Shown here: in pieces, positions 16,549-24,412 of the stretch | Position numbering within the stretch: position 1 is the stretch's first letter | Layout of the letters: the number at the start of each line of letters is the position of its first letter | Assembly (NCBI GenBank): GCA_039033215.1 | Contig: JBCCDA010000015.1 | Coordinates: 1-62,754, forward strand | Direction of reading: 5' to 3' | Source of the DNA: Thermohalobaculum sp039033215 | GTDB taxonomy: Bacteria > Pseudomonadota > Alphaproteobacteria > Rhodobacterales > Rhodobacteraceae | Length of the DNA: 62,754 nt | The notes under the pieces: model-generated | What the model saw: the letters and a program-made list of their open reading frames with translations, nothing else | Databases searched by the model: none | Told to the model about the DNA's origin: nothing | Translations under genes and position numbers: made by a program

Positions 16549-16872
16549 TCAACCGACTTCGACAAATGACAGCGTATCGCCTGGCTTCACTCCGATCACA
16601 TCTGTCGCGAGACCGGTCGCCGCGATTGGTTTGCTGTTCTCTGCATCCGCCAGAACATTGTCGCCCGGGCGCCGAACGACGTAACGAACGGGTACATCCG
16701 TCTCGACGACCGCAACCCGAGCCTCCTCGGGGACGGTACCGGTCACCGCCGGAGTTCCGCTGACCAGCACTTGCTCGAACCCCAGTTCGGGTTCGTTCAC
16801 AACTGGAATGTTCTGGTACCGCAGATCGGTGACTGCGCCGTCGTGCCACCAAATTTTCACCGTGCCAGCCAT
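16549..16872 (-). CDS. Hypothetical protein (107 aa)
   Basis: Starts MAGTVKIWWHDGAVTDLRY after GGAGG; predicted to be beta-rich and soluble, with hydrophobic alternating strands (VLVSGTPAVTGTVPEEARV) and a C-terminal GVKPGDTLSFVEVG. I do not recognise the family. The reading frame stays open a further 183 bases upstream, but the strong Shine-Dalgarno favours this start. It is separated by 62 bases from the HPt gene on the same strand. Confidence 0.6.
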   Translation of the reverse strand: MAGTVKIWWHDGAVTDLRYQNIPVVNEPELGFEQVLVSGTPAVTGTVPEEARVAVVETDVPVRYVVRRPGDNVLADAENSKPIAATGLATDVIGVKPGDTLSFVEVG

Positions 16873-17156
16873 GGGGTGGCCTCCGTCACAAAAGCGCCCT
16901 CGGGGCGCGGGTTTCTGGACGTGCAGCGGCACCGTGCCCGTTTCATGCACCCGGCGGTCGTGGCGTGAGGCGAAGACCCTGTATCCGGACCGGGCTTCAG
17001 CAAGCTCGCCCAGATGCCGGGCGGAACGATGTCCGCCACACAGGAACTCCAGCATATACCGTTCGGTGGTTACCAGATTGTTAAGGGAGAGGGTTGCCGA
17101 CGCTGGACGCAGCCATGCGATTTACCTAGTCCTTTCGGATGGTCTCAGGAGGTCTC
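16873..17156. other. Intergenic region upstream of hyuA (284 bp)
   Basis: No gene or hairpin that I would call. It lies between a minus-strand hypothetical gene and plus-strand hyuA and must hold divergent promoters, but I see no confident -35/-10 pair. It ends in AGGAGGTCTC, the hyuA ribosome-binding site. Confidence 0.3.
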
Positions 17157-19223
17157 ATGGATCCAACACCTTTCCGTCTGGGCGTCGACATCGGCGGTAC
17201 ATTCACAGATCTCGTTCTCGAGGGACCGGCTGTCGTCAGATCGCTCAAGGTACTGACAACACCGCAAGCCCCGGAGGAAGCAATCCTCGACGGCATTTCG
17301 CAGATCTGTTCCGCAGCGGGCGTCTTGCCCTCTTCCATCGGGCGCATCATTCACGGCACGACCTTGGCCACCAATGCGCTCATCGAGCGCCGCGGCGCAA
17401 AGACCGCACTGGTCACGACCAAAGGGTTCCGAGATGTCATCGAGATGCGGACGGAGTCCCGTTTCGAACAGTACGATCTCAACCTTCGCCTCCCCGAGGC
17501 GCTGATCCCGCGGGACGACCGTCATGTCCTCGACGAACGCATCGGAGCGCAGGGCCAGGTGCTGCGGCCGCTCGACCGCGCCGAAGTCGAACGGTTGGCC
17601 GATGACCTGACCGAGTACGACTCGATCGCGATCGGTCTCATGCATGCCTACGCGAACCCGACCCATGAGCGCCTGGTCGCGGAGGTGATACGCGAACACC
17701 TCCCAAACGTCTCACTATCGCTGTCGTCGGAGGTCTCGCCCCAGATGCGGGAGTACGAGCGCTTCAACACGGTCTGCGCCAACGCCTACGTCAAGCCGGT
17801 CATGCACACCTACCTCGGCCGCCTTGTCGAACGGCTGACAGAGATGGGGATAACCGCGCCGGTTTATCTCATGCATTCGGGCGGCGGGATCATCGGCATC
17901 GAGAGCGCGGCCGAACTGCCGGTTCGCCTGGTCGAGTCAGGCCCCGCCGGCGGGGCGATCTTCGCCGCACATATTGCGGCATCCCATGGCCTTGACCGGG
18001 TGCTGTCGTTCGACATGGGGGGCACGACAGCGAAGATCTGCCTGATCAAGGATACCACACCCAAGACGAGCCGCGTCTTCGAGGTCGCGCGGTCGTACCG
18101 GTTCAAGAAGGGCTCGGGCATGCCGATCTCCATCCCGGTGATCGACATGGTCGAAATCGGCGCGGGCGGGGGGTCGCTCGCGTCGGTCGACGTAATGCGC
18201 CAGGTACGCGTCGGACCAGAGAGCGCCGGATCGGAGCCCGGCCCCGCCTGCTACGGACGGGGCGGAGCGCGGCCGGCGGTCACCGACGCCGATCTTGCCC
18301 TGGGCAAACTGGATCCGGACGCTTTTGCGGGCGGCAGCTTCTCGCTGTCGGCCTCGGCCTCGGACGATGCCCTTGATGCGCATATCGGGGGCGCACTGGG
18401 CATGGATGCCCTGACGGCAGCCTATGCGGTATCGGAAGTCGTCGACGAGACCATGGCGAATGCCGCACGTGCCCACGCGGTGGAGAACGGCGAAGATCTC
18501 GGCGCCTACACGATGATCGCCTTTGGCGGCGCGGCGCCTCTCCATGCCGGACGGCTCGCCGAGAAACTGGGGGTCTCACGGTTTCTGGTGCCACCGGGGG
18601 CGGGCGTTGGCTCGGCGATCGGGTTCCTCAGGGCGCCATTCTCGTTTGAGGCGACGCGATCCTCCTATGTCCGCTTGTCGGAGTTCTCCTCGAACTTTAT
18701 CGCCAACATACTGGATGAGCTGAAAAAAGAAGCCTCCGACTTCGTGCGCGACTGTGAGCCTGATGCCGAGCTCTCGTTCGAAGTCAGGGGCTATTTCCGG
18801 TACGTGGGCCAAGGCTGGGAGATTCCGGTCGACCTGCCTGAGACACCCGACCACGACACCTACAAGGCAGCCTTCGAGCAGGCGTATCAGACGCTCTTTG
18901 GCCGAACGGTGCATGGTCTGGACGTCGAGATCACCTCATGGTCCGTCCGCTGTGCGACCCCTGTCCCGCCCGCCGAACCTGTGGCGCTTGGCACGGCCAA
19001 CGGGACCGCCGTGTCCTCCGCTACCCGACAGCTGTTCGACCCCGCAAGCGGCACAAGGCAGTCTGCGGCGGTTGTCGAGCGCGAAGATTTCCTGACCGGC
19101 CAGTCGCTCAGCGGCCCCGCCGTAATCACCGAGCGGGAGACGACGGTCATCGTGCCGCACGGCTTCAGCGCGGCCATGCGGCCGGACGGCTGCATCGACA
19201 TCTCGAAGGAGGCCCGAACATGA
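17157..19223 (+). CDS. hyuA: Hydantoinase/oxoprolinase family protein, subunit A
   Basis: 688 aa ASKHA-fold subunit A of ATP-dependent hydantoinase/5-oxoprolinase/acetone-carboxylase-type enzymes. N-terminal phosphate-binding motif LGVDIGGTFTDLV, then IIHGTTLATNALIERRGAKT, LSFDMGGTTAKICLI, EIGAGGGSLASVD and AFGGAAPLHAGRLA. AGGAGG is 4 bases before ATG 17157. Overlaps hyuB by ATGA. A flavoprotein follows, so an N-methyl or cyclic-amide catabolic route is possible; the substrate is not defined by sequence. Confidence 0.9.
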   Translation: MDPTPFRLGVDIGGTFTDLVLEGPAVVRSLKVLTTPQAPEEAILDGISQICSAAGVLPSSIGRIIHGTTLATNALIERRGAKTALVTTKGFRDVIEMRTESRFEQYDLNLRLPEALIPRDDRHVLDERIGAQGQVLRPLDRAEVERLADDLTEYDSIAIGLMHAYANPTHERLVAEVIREHLPNVSLSLSSEVSPQMREYERFNTVCANAYVKPVMHTYLGRLVERLTEMGITAPVYLMHSGGGIIGIESAAELPVRLVESGPAGGAIFAAHIAASHGLDRVLSFDMGGTTAKICLIKDTTPKTSRVFEVARSYRFKKGSGMPISIPVIDMVEIGAGGGSLASVDVMRQVRVGPESAGSEPGPACYGRGGARPAVTDADLALGKLDPDAFAGGSFSLSASASDDALDAHIGGALGMDALTAAYAVSEVVDETMANAARAHAVENGEDLGAYTMIAFGGAAPLHAGRLAEKLGVSRFLVPPGAGVGSAIGFLRAPFSFEATRSSYVRLSEFSSNFIANILDELKKEASDFVRDCEPDAELSFEVRGYFRYVGQGWEIPVDLPETPDHDTYKAAFEQAYQTLFGRTVHGLDVEITSWSVRCATPVPPAEPVALGTANGTAVSSATRQLFDPASGTRQSAAVVEREDFLTGQSLSGPAVITERETTVIVPHGFSAAMRPDGCIDISKEART

Positions 19224-20875
19224 GCCACACCGATATTGCCAAACAGGTCATGTGGAACCGCCTGATCGCGGTGGTCGAGGAGCAAGCGCTGGCGCTGGTC
19301 CGCACCGCGTTCTCAACCTCGGTACGCGAGGCGGGCGATCTGTCTGCGGGCGTCTACGATCTTGAGGGCCACATGCTGGCCCAAGCCGTCACGGGCACCC
19401 CCGGTCACGTCAATGCCATGGCGGAATCGGTCAAGCATTTCATGCGGGAGATCGGTACCGACAAGATGGTCGAGGGCGACGTCTATATCACCAACGATCC
19501 CTGGATGGGGACAGGCCATCTCCATGACATCACGGTCGTAACCCCCTCATTCTACGAGGGAAATCATGTCGGTTACTTTGCCTGCACGGCGCATGTCGTC
19601 GACGTCGGCGGACGCGGCTTCGGTGCTGATGGCGAAAGCGTCTTCGAGGAAGGCCTTCGTATCCCGATCATGCACTTCGCGCGCGCCGGAGAGGTCAATG
19701 GCGATCTCGTTCGCATGGTGCGCGCCAATGTGAGGGAGACCGATCAGGTGGTCGGTGACATCTATGCGCTTGCTGCCTGCAACGAGACCGGGATCAGACG
19801 CCTCAACGACATGCTGGACGAATTCGCGTTGCCTGATCTTGTTGAAATCGCTGAGTTTATCCTGGACAACTCGCGGCGCGCGACCATCGAGAAGATCGCG
19901 GCCCTACCAAGGGGGTCGACCCACAATACGATGACAATCGACGGCTATGATGAGCCGATCACGCTGGCTGTCCGGCTCGATGTCAACGAGGACCACGTAG
20001 TTGCCGACTTCGCCGGGACATCACCGATCTCCCGCAAGGGTATCAACGTGCCTCATGTCTATACCCAGGCCTATGCGTGCTATGGACTCAAATGCGCGAT
20101 CGCGCCCGAAATACCCAACAATGCCGCCAGCTTGGCGCCATTTCGGATCACCGCACCAAAGGACTCAATCCTGAACGCCGAAGATCCGGCCCCGGTCGCG
20201 CTTCGCCATATCCTGGGTCACATGATCCCCGACACGGTTCTGGGAGCGCTGCACCAGATCCTGCCCGATTTCGTGCCTGCCGAAGGATGCGGGGCGCTCT
20301 GCAACTTCCAGCTCTATTTCCGGCCGCGCCGTGACGGCAACCATGATCCCGCTGCGCGCCATGCAGCTGTTCTGATGTTCAACTGCGGCGGCTCCGGCGC
20401 GCGTCCCACTTTGGACGGGATGTCAGCGACCGCGTTTCCGTCGGGCGTGATGACGATGCCGGTCGAGGCGACCGAGCACACCGGCCCGATTGTCATTTGG
20501 CGAAAAGAGCTTAGGCCGGATTCTGGAGGTGCGGGAACCTTCCGCGGCGGGCTTGGGCAGCACATGGAGATCGGCGCCAGTCCTGGCTATGAGTTCGACT
20601 TCTCGGCAATGTTCGACCGCGTCGACCACCCGGCGCGCGGACGAGAGGGCGGCCTCGAAGGAGGCCGCACGGCATTTCGTCTGGACGACGGTACGGTGAT
20701 GCGCGGCAAGGGAAAGCAGGCCATTCCGCCCGACCGAGTGGCCGTGCTGGAGTTGCCCGGCGGCGCGGGGTACGGGCCGCCCTCTGGCCGCGACCCTGAG
20801 CTGATCCGCCGCGACTTGAGGCGGGGCTACATAACGCCTGACGCGGCGCGACGTGACTATGGGTTCGAAGGATAG
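19220..20875 (+). CDS. hyuB: Hydantoinase/oxoprolinase family protein, subunit B
   Basis: 551 aa HyuB-type subunit. Typical stretches: SVREAGDLSAGVYDLEGHML, GDVYITNDPWMGTGHLHDIT, HVVDVGGRGFGADGES, and a C-terminal PDSGGAGTFRGGLGQ, GREGGLEGG and LPGGAGYGPPSGRDP. Translation starts at ATG 19220, overlapping the hyuA stop, with AAGGAGG upstream. Forms the catalytic complex with HyuA. Confidence 0.92.
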   Translation: MSHTDIAKQVMWNRLIAVVEEQALALVRTAFSTSVREAGDLSAGVYDLEGHMLAQAVTGTPGHVNAMAESVKHFMREIGTDKMVEGDVYITNDPWMGTGHLHDITVVTPSFYEGNHVGYFACTAHVVDVGGRGFGADGESVFEEGLRIPIMHFARAGEVNGDLVRMVRANVRETDQVVGDIYALAACNETGIRRLNDMLDEFALPDLVEIAEFILDNSRRATIEKIAALPRGSTHNTMTIDGYDEPITLAVRLDVNEDHVVADFAGTSPISRKGINVPHVYTQAYACYGLKCAIAPEIPNNAASLAPFRITAPKDSILNAEDPAPVALRHILGHMIPDTVLGALHQILPDFVPAEGCGALCNFQLYFRPRRDGNHDPAARHAAVLMFNCGGSGARPTLDGMSATAFPSGVMTMPVEATEHTGPIVIWRKELRPDSGGAGTFRGGLGQHMEIGASPGYEFDFSAMFDRVDHPARGREGGLEGGRTAFRLDDGTVMRGKGKQAIPPDRVAVLELPGGAGYGPPSGRDPELIRRDLRRGYITPDAARRDYGFEG

Positions 20876-20878
20876 ACC

Positions 20879-22078
20879 ATGAGCAGCACTCCGAACCAAA
20901 CCAGCTACGATTTGGTCATCGTGGGTGGCGCGATGATGGGCTCGTCGACCGCCTGGTGGACCAGCCAAAACCCTGATTTCACTGGGACAATCCTGGTGAT
21001 CGAGCGTGACCCGACTTACGAGTTCGCGTCGACCAGTCATACAAACTCCTGCATCCGCCAACAGTTCTCAAACGAGATCAATATCCGAATGAGCCAGTTC
21101 GGCGTGGAGTTCATCAAGGGATTCAAGGACTTCATGAAAGATCCCGAGGCACCGGAGATCGCGCTGCATGACTACGGCTACATGTACATGGCAGGCGACG
21201 AAACGCTCGCTGAGGTTCTCCGCGAATGCCAGGAGATCCAGTCTGATCTGGGTGCGGGAACACGGATCATGACACCAGATGAAGTGGCGTCAGAGTATCC
21301 GTTCTACAACATGGATGGTGTTGTCCTTTGTAGCCACAATCCACTGAACGAGGGATACTTCGACGGCGGCACGATCTTCGACTGGTACCGCCGAAAAGCA
21401 CGGGCGAACGGGGTCGAATACCTTCAGAACGAGGTCGTCTCGATGGATCGCGACGGCGACCGAATCTCGGCTATCCACCTGAAATCAGGAGAGAAAGTCG
21501 GCTGTGGCAGAGTCGTCAATGCCTCTGGTCCTCGGGCTGCAGTCACCGCAAGAATGGCAGGCCTCGACATTCCCGTCGAACCGAGGCGCCGATACACCTT
21601 CATTTTCGATTGCGAGACACCACTTGGCCAAGACCTGCCGTTGACGATCGATCCCAGCGGTTGCCACATGCGCTCGGACGGGCGCTACTATCTCGCCGGA
21701 TGCCCACCTATTGGCGATGATAAAGCCATGGATTTCAATGACTTCTCTTACGAAGACGATGTCTGGGAGGAGAAGCTCTGGCCGGTGCTGGCGAACCGGG
21801 TGCCCGCGTTCGAGCGGATCAAGGTGGTGAACTCGTGGGTTGGTCACTATGCATACAACACGCTCGACCAGAACGCTGTCATCGGGCCACATCCGGAGGT
21901 TTCTAACTTCCTGTTCCTGAATGGCTTTTCGGGTCACGGATTGCAGCAAAGTGCTGCGATGGGGCGCGGCATGAGCGAGCTGATCACCTATGGCGCGTAC
22001 CGGTCGCTTGACCTCTCCGACCTCGGCTTTGAGCGCGTGATCGAGAACCGACCGTTCCTGGAAAAGGCGGTGATCTGA
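20879..22078 (+). CDS. FAD-dependent oxidoreductase (DAO family, sarcosine/dimethylglycine-oxidase-like)
   Basis: 399 aa. FAD motif DLVIVGGAMMGSSTAWW, then FASTSHTNSCIRQQFSNEIN, resembling FOXRED1 and sarcosine-oxidase-type enzymes; the C-terminal half contains VIGPHPEVSNFLFLNGFSGH. It starts 3 bases after hyuB. Together the three genes would open a cyclic or carbamoyl N-substituted amino acid and oxidise the product, which is inference. The 11-bp repeat array begins 23 bases after its stop. Confidence 0.83.
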   Translation: MSSTPNQTSYDLVIVGGAMMGSSTAWWTSQNPDFTGTILVIERDPTYEFASTSHTNSCIRQQFSNEINIRMSQFGVEFIKGFKDFMKDPEAPEIALHDYGYMYMAGDETLAEVLRECQEIQSDLGAGTRIMTPDEVASEYPFYNMDGVVLCSHNPLNEGYFDGGTIFDWYRRKARANGVEYLQNEVVSMDRDGDRISAIHLKSGEKVGCGRVVNASGPRAAVTARMAGLDIPVEPRRRYTFIFDCETPLGQDLPLTIDPSGCHMRSDGRYYLAGCPPIGDDKAMDFNDFSYEDDVWEEKLWPVLANRVPAFERIKVVNSWVGHYAYNTLDQNAVIGPHPEVSNFLFLNGFSGHGLQQSAAMGRGMSELITYGAYRSLDLSDLGFERVIENRPFLEKAVI

Positions 22079-22101
22079 GGGCCTTGCCCTGGGATTCACC
22101 C

Positions 22102-22156
22102 CGTATTGCAGGCGTATGGCATCCGTATTGCACGCGTATTGCAGCTGTATGTACAG
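22102..22156 (+). repeat. 11-bp tandem repeat array, copy 1 (five units)
   Basis: Units are CGTATTGCAGG, CGTATGGCATC, CGTATTGCACG, CGTATTGCAGC and TGTATGTACAG, with exact 11-bp periodicity. The last unit forms the dyad CTGTA-TG-TACAG and is followed by AGAGTCGACTTGA. It begins 23 bases after the flavoprotein stop and reads in that gene's sense. A second copy with the same flanks lies in opposite orientation at 43256-43288, and a diverged copy at 60346-60400. Confidence 0.93.
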
Positions 22157-22177
22157 AGAGTCGACTTGAAGGCCCAT

Positions 22178-22230
22178 GATCTGCCGATAGGCAGGGGCCG
22201 ATCTGCCGGCAGGCAGGCACCGATCTACCA
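22178..22230 (+). repeat. 22-bp tandem repeat, left array
   Basis: Two complete units, 22178-22199 and 22200-22221, of the form GATCTGCCGRYAGGCAGGNRCC, followed by a partial unit GATCTACCA (22222-22230). Each unit contains the inverted repeat CTGCC-N4-GGCAG. The same arrangement, same orientation and same terminal GATCTACCA, recurs at 23269-23321 on the other side of the DMT permease gene. Confidence 0.9.
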
Positions 22231-22361
22231 GTCGTTGCACCGATAGAGCACCAGCGCGCGCTTGCAACGGATGGCGGGGACGTTCGTGAACCTGTAAGCC
22301 TGATGAATGGACGCGCCACCAATTCTCAGCACAGCCTCGCGCCGACCAAGCGTCACCGCTC

Positions 22362-23270
22362 GTGCAAAGTAGCCGGGGGCATGCCGCCGCCCACGGCATT
22401 CCCCTCGGCGGGATCGTTCTGCTGATCGCAGGGCTTTCGGCGGCTGCGTTTTCGGGCGCGCTAATGAAACTCCTGACCGAGACGATGCCACCGCTCTTGA
22501 TCGTCTGGTTCCGCTTTACCGGCTACTTCGTGTTGATGGTGCCGGTCGTTGCCCTCATGTCGCGCCAACCGTTCTGGTCAATCCCCCGCCCCGGGATGCA
22601 GATCCTCCGCGGGCTGACGATGATCGGCGCCACGGTCCTTTTTGTCTCGGGCGCCCGAACACTGGGCTTCGCGGACGCGGTCGCGATCCTCTACGCCTAT
22701 CCGTTCTTGCTGACGCTCGCCGCCCCCTGGGTATTGGGCGAGAAGGTCAGCACCGCCGCCTGGGCAGGTGTGGCAGGGGGATTCCTCGGTGTCCTGGTCG
22801 TCGTCAGACCCAGCTTCGATGGTGTCGGGCTCGATGCAGTGCTGGTCTTCGGGTGCGCCTGCCTGGTCGCCATGCAGTTGGCGATCAACCGCAAGCTCGG
22901 CGAGGTCGCGGATCCGCTCGCGACCTCTTGCTACGGCGCGTTCGTCGCCATGTGCGTCACCACCCTTGCCTTGCCCTGGCTGTGGCAGCCTGTGACCACG
23001 CACGAACTGCTGATCCTGGGCTTGCTCGCGATCACTGGTGCCGTCAGCCAGACAGCAATGGTCATGGCGTTCATGCGCACGCCGGCCTCGGATCTTGCGC
23101 CGTTCACTTACTCCGAGATCGTGTCGGCGGTTGTCTTCGGCGTGCTGATCTTCGGGACATGGCCGGATATGTGGAGCTGGATCGGGATTGCGCTGATCGT
23201 CGCCGCCGGGATCGGTGTCGCGCGGGCCATGTCGCTGAAGACAACCGCACGCCGCACGCCGAAGGTCTGA
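22362..23270 (+). CDS. DMT-superfamily (EamA) permease
   Basis: 302 aa, ten predicted transmembrane helices in two EamA halves (first half around FSGALMKLLTETMPPLLIVW, second around VFGCACLVAMQLAINRKLG). Such proteins export metabolites or amino acids. The start is the GTG at 22362 (VQSSRGHAAAHG), with no clear Shine-Dalgarno, so the true start is uncertain. The gene lies between two copies of a 22-bp repeat array; its stop codon is part of the right array. Confidence 0.85.
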   Translation: MQSSRGHAAAHGIPLGGIVLLIAGLSAAAFSGALMKLLTETMPPLLIVWFRFTGYFVLMVPVVALMSRQPFWSIPRPGMQILRGLTMIGATVLFVSGARTLGFADAVAILYAYPFLLTLAAPWVLGEKVSTAAWAGVAGGFLGVLVVVRPSFDGVGLDAVLVFGCACLVAMQLAINRKLGEVADPLATSCYGAFVAMCVTTLALPWLWQPVTTHELLILGLLAITGAVSQTAMVMAFMRTPASDLAPFTYSEIVSAVVFGVLIFGTWPDMWSWIGIALIVAAGIGVARAMSLKTTARRTPKV

Positions 23271-23321
23271 TCGGCCGGCAGATAGGCGCCGATCTGCCGG
23301 TAGGCAGAGGCCGATCTACCA
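23269..23321 (+). repeat. 22-bp tandem repeat, right array
   Basis: Units 23269-23290 (GATCGGCCGGCAGATAGGCGCC disrupted in the stem, 22 bases) and 23291-23312 (consensus stem CTGCC-GGTA-GGCAG), then GATCTACCA at 23313-23321. It begins within the permease stop codon and ends within the cobD stop codon, so it fills the whole convergent gap. Same orientation as the left array, about 1.09 kb apart. Confidence 0.88.
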
Positions 23322-24227
23322 CCAGGTCAGGAGGCCCAACACTGCCGCCAGAACCAGCAGAAGTACCCAGGCACGCCACAACAGCCGGATCGTCTTGTCT
23401 ATGTCGCGGGCGGAGAGCACCCGACGCCCCTCGGGGTGCAGGTAGGGATCGTCCACGGTCTCGTGCGGGTAGATCCGCGGTCCCCCAAGCGCGATCCCCA
23501 GCACCGCAGCTGTTGCGGCCTCGGGCCAACCCGCATTGGGCGAGCGGTGCAGCCCCGCGTCACGGATCATGACACGCAGCGCCCGCCAACTGGGACCTGC
23601 CAGGCAGAGGACCAACCCAGCCAGGCGCGCGGGCACCCAGTTGAGCACGTCGTCCAGGCGCGCTGCGGCCCAGCCGAATTCCCGGTAGCGCTCCGAGCGG
23701 TAGCCGATCATGGAGTCGGCCGTGTTCACCGCCTTGTAGACCACGATCCCGGGCAACCCTGCGACGGCAAACCAGAACGCGGGCACGATCACGCCGTCCG
23801 AGAAGTTCTCGGCGGCCGACTCGATGGCCGCCCGAGCGACGCCGCTTTCGTCCAGATGCTCGGGCGCGCGGCCGACGATCATGGACACCGCCCTGCGCCC
23901 CTCGGCAAGAGAGGCGTCGAGACCGCGGGCAACCGCGCGGACGTGGTCCACCAGAGAGCGGTGGGCGAGCAGGATGGCGCCGCCCAGGATCTCCAGCACC
24001 CAGCCATGCGACCAGACAGCGATCAGCGCGGGGATGGGAAGGACAAGGGCGAGCAGCAGGACGACCGCTGCGGCACCCTTGGCCCGGCGCCCGCGCCCCG
24101 CATTCAGCCGCCGCTCCAGCCAGCCGATCAGCCCGCCCATGGCAACTACGGGGTGGGAAACCCTGGACCAGAGCGCCCTGGGCTCGCCAAAGACGGCATC
24201 GAGGAGAAGGGCCACGGCCAGCATCAT
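23316..24227 (-). CDS. cobD: Adenosylcobinamide-phosphate synthase CobD/CbiB
   Basis: 303 aa integral membrane enzyme attaching aminopropanol phosphate to adenosylcobyric acid in cobalamin synthesis. Family stretches: LLLDAVFGEPRALWSRVSHPVVAMG, AAIESAAENFSDGVIVPAFWF, YKAVNTADSMIGYRSERYREFGWAAARLDDVLNWVPAR. Intact length. Its final codons lie in the 22-bp repeat. On the same strand and 51 bases downstream of a 42-aa small gene of the formate dehydrogenase region. Confidence 0.93.
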   Translation of the reverse strand: MMLAVALLLDAVFGEPRALWSRVSHPVVAMGGLIGWLERRLNAGRGRRAKGAAAVVLLLALVLPIPALIAVWSHGWVLEILGGAILLAHRSLVDHVRAVARGLDASLAEGRRAVSMIVGRAPEHLDESGVARAAIESAAENFSDGVIVPAFWFAVAGLPGIVVYKAVNTADSMIGYRSERYREFGWAAARLDDVLNWVPARLAGLVLCLAGPSWRALRVMIRDAGLHRSPNAGWPEAATAAVLGIALGGPRIYPHETVDDPYLHPEGRRVLSARDIDKTIRLLWRAWVLLLVLAAVLGLLTWW

Positions 24228-24278
24228 GGCGTCATGGATCAGACCCGCGCCATGGTCGTCAACCGCAAAGGGCGGTTG

Positions 24279-24407
24279 TCAGTCGCCGAGCCGTACGGCG
24301 TCGCGTTGGAAGACCTCTTCGGACGAGAACCCGACCCGGTCGAGCGCCAGATCGGCCCCCACGGTGATGATGGCCATCGCGATACAGGCCAGCAGAAACG
24401 CCTTCAT
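24279..24407 (-). CDS. Small membrane or secreted protein (42 aa)
   Basis: Begins MKAFLLACIAMAIITVGADL, a hydrophobic N-terminal helix of about 19 residues, followed by a short polar tail ending RDAVRLGD. GGGGAG precedes the ATG by 8 bases and the gene begins 5 bases after the WD40-cytochrome c stop, so it is very likely translated. Possibly an assembly or membrane-tether peptide of the formate dehydrogenase locus; function unknown. Confidence 0.65.
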   Translation of the reverse strand: MKAFLLACIAMAIITVGADLALDRVGFSSEEVFQRDAVRLGD

Positions 24408-24412
24408 CTTGG

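Larger units (their letters stand above)
22079..22361. other. Repeat-rich intergenic region (283 bp)
   Basis: Contains a spacer TGGGATTCACCC, a five-unit 11-bp array (22102-22156), AGAGTCGACTTGAA, then two and a half copies of a 22-bp unit (22178-22230). The remaining 130 bp up to the permease start holds no gene or promoter that I can support. Confidence 0.8.

Noticed and set aside
16808..17605. 265-codon plus-strand frame overlapping the hyuA start
   Set aside because: It runs out of frame through hyuA, has an Arg/Ser/His-rich product and no ribosome-binding site.
22102..22230. CRISPR array
   Set aside because: The unit is 11 or 22 bp without unique spacers between repeats and no cas gene is near; it is simple tandem repetition.
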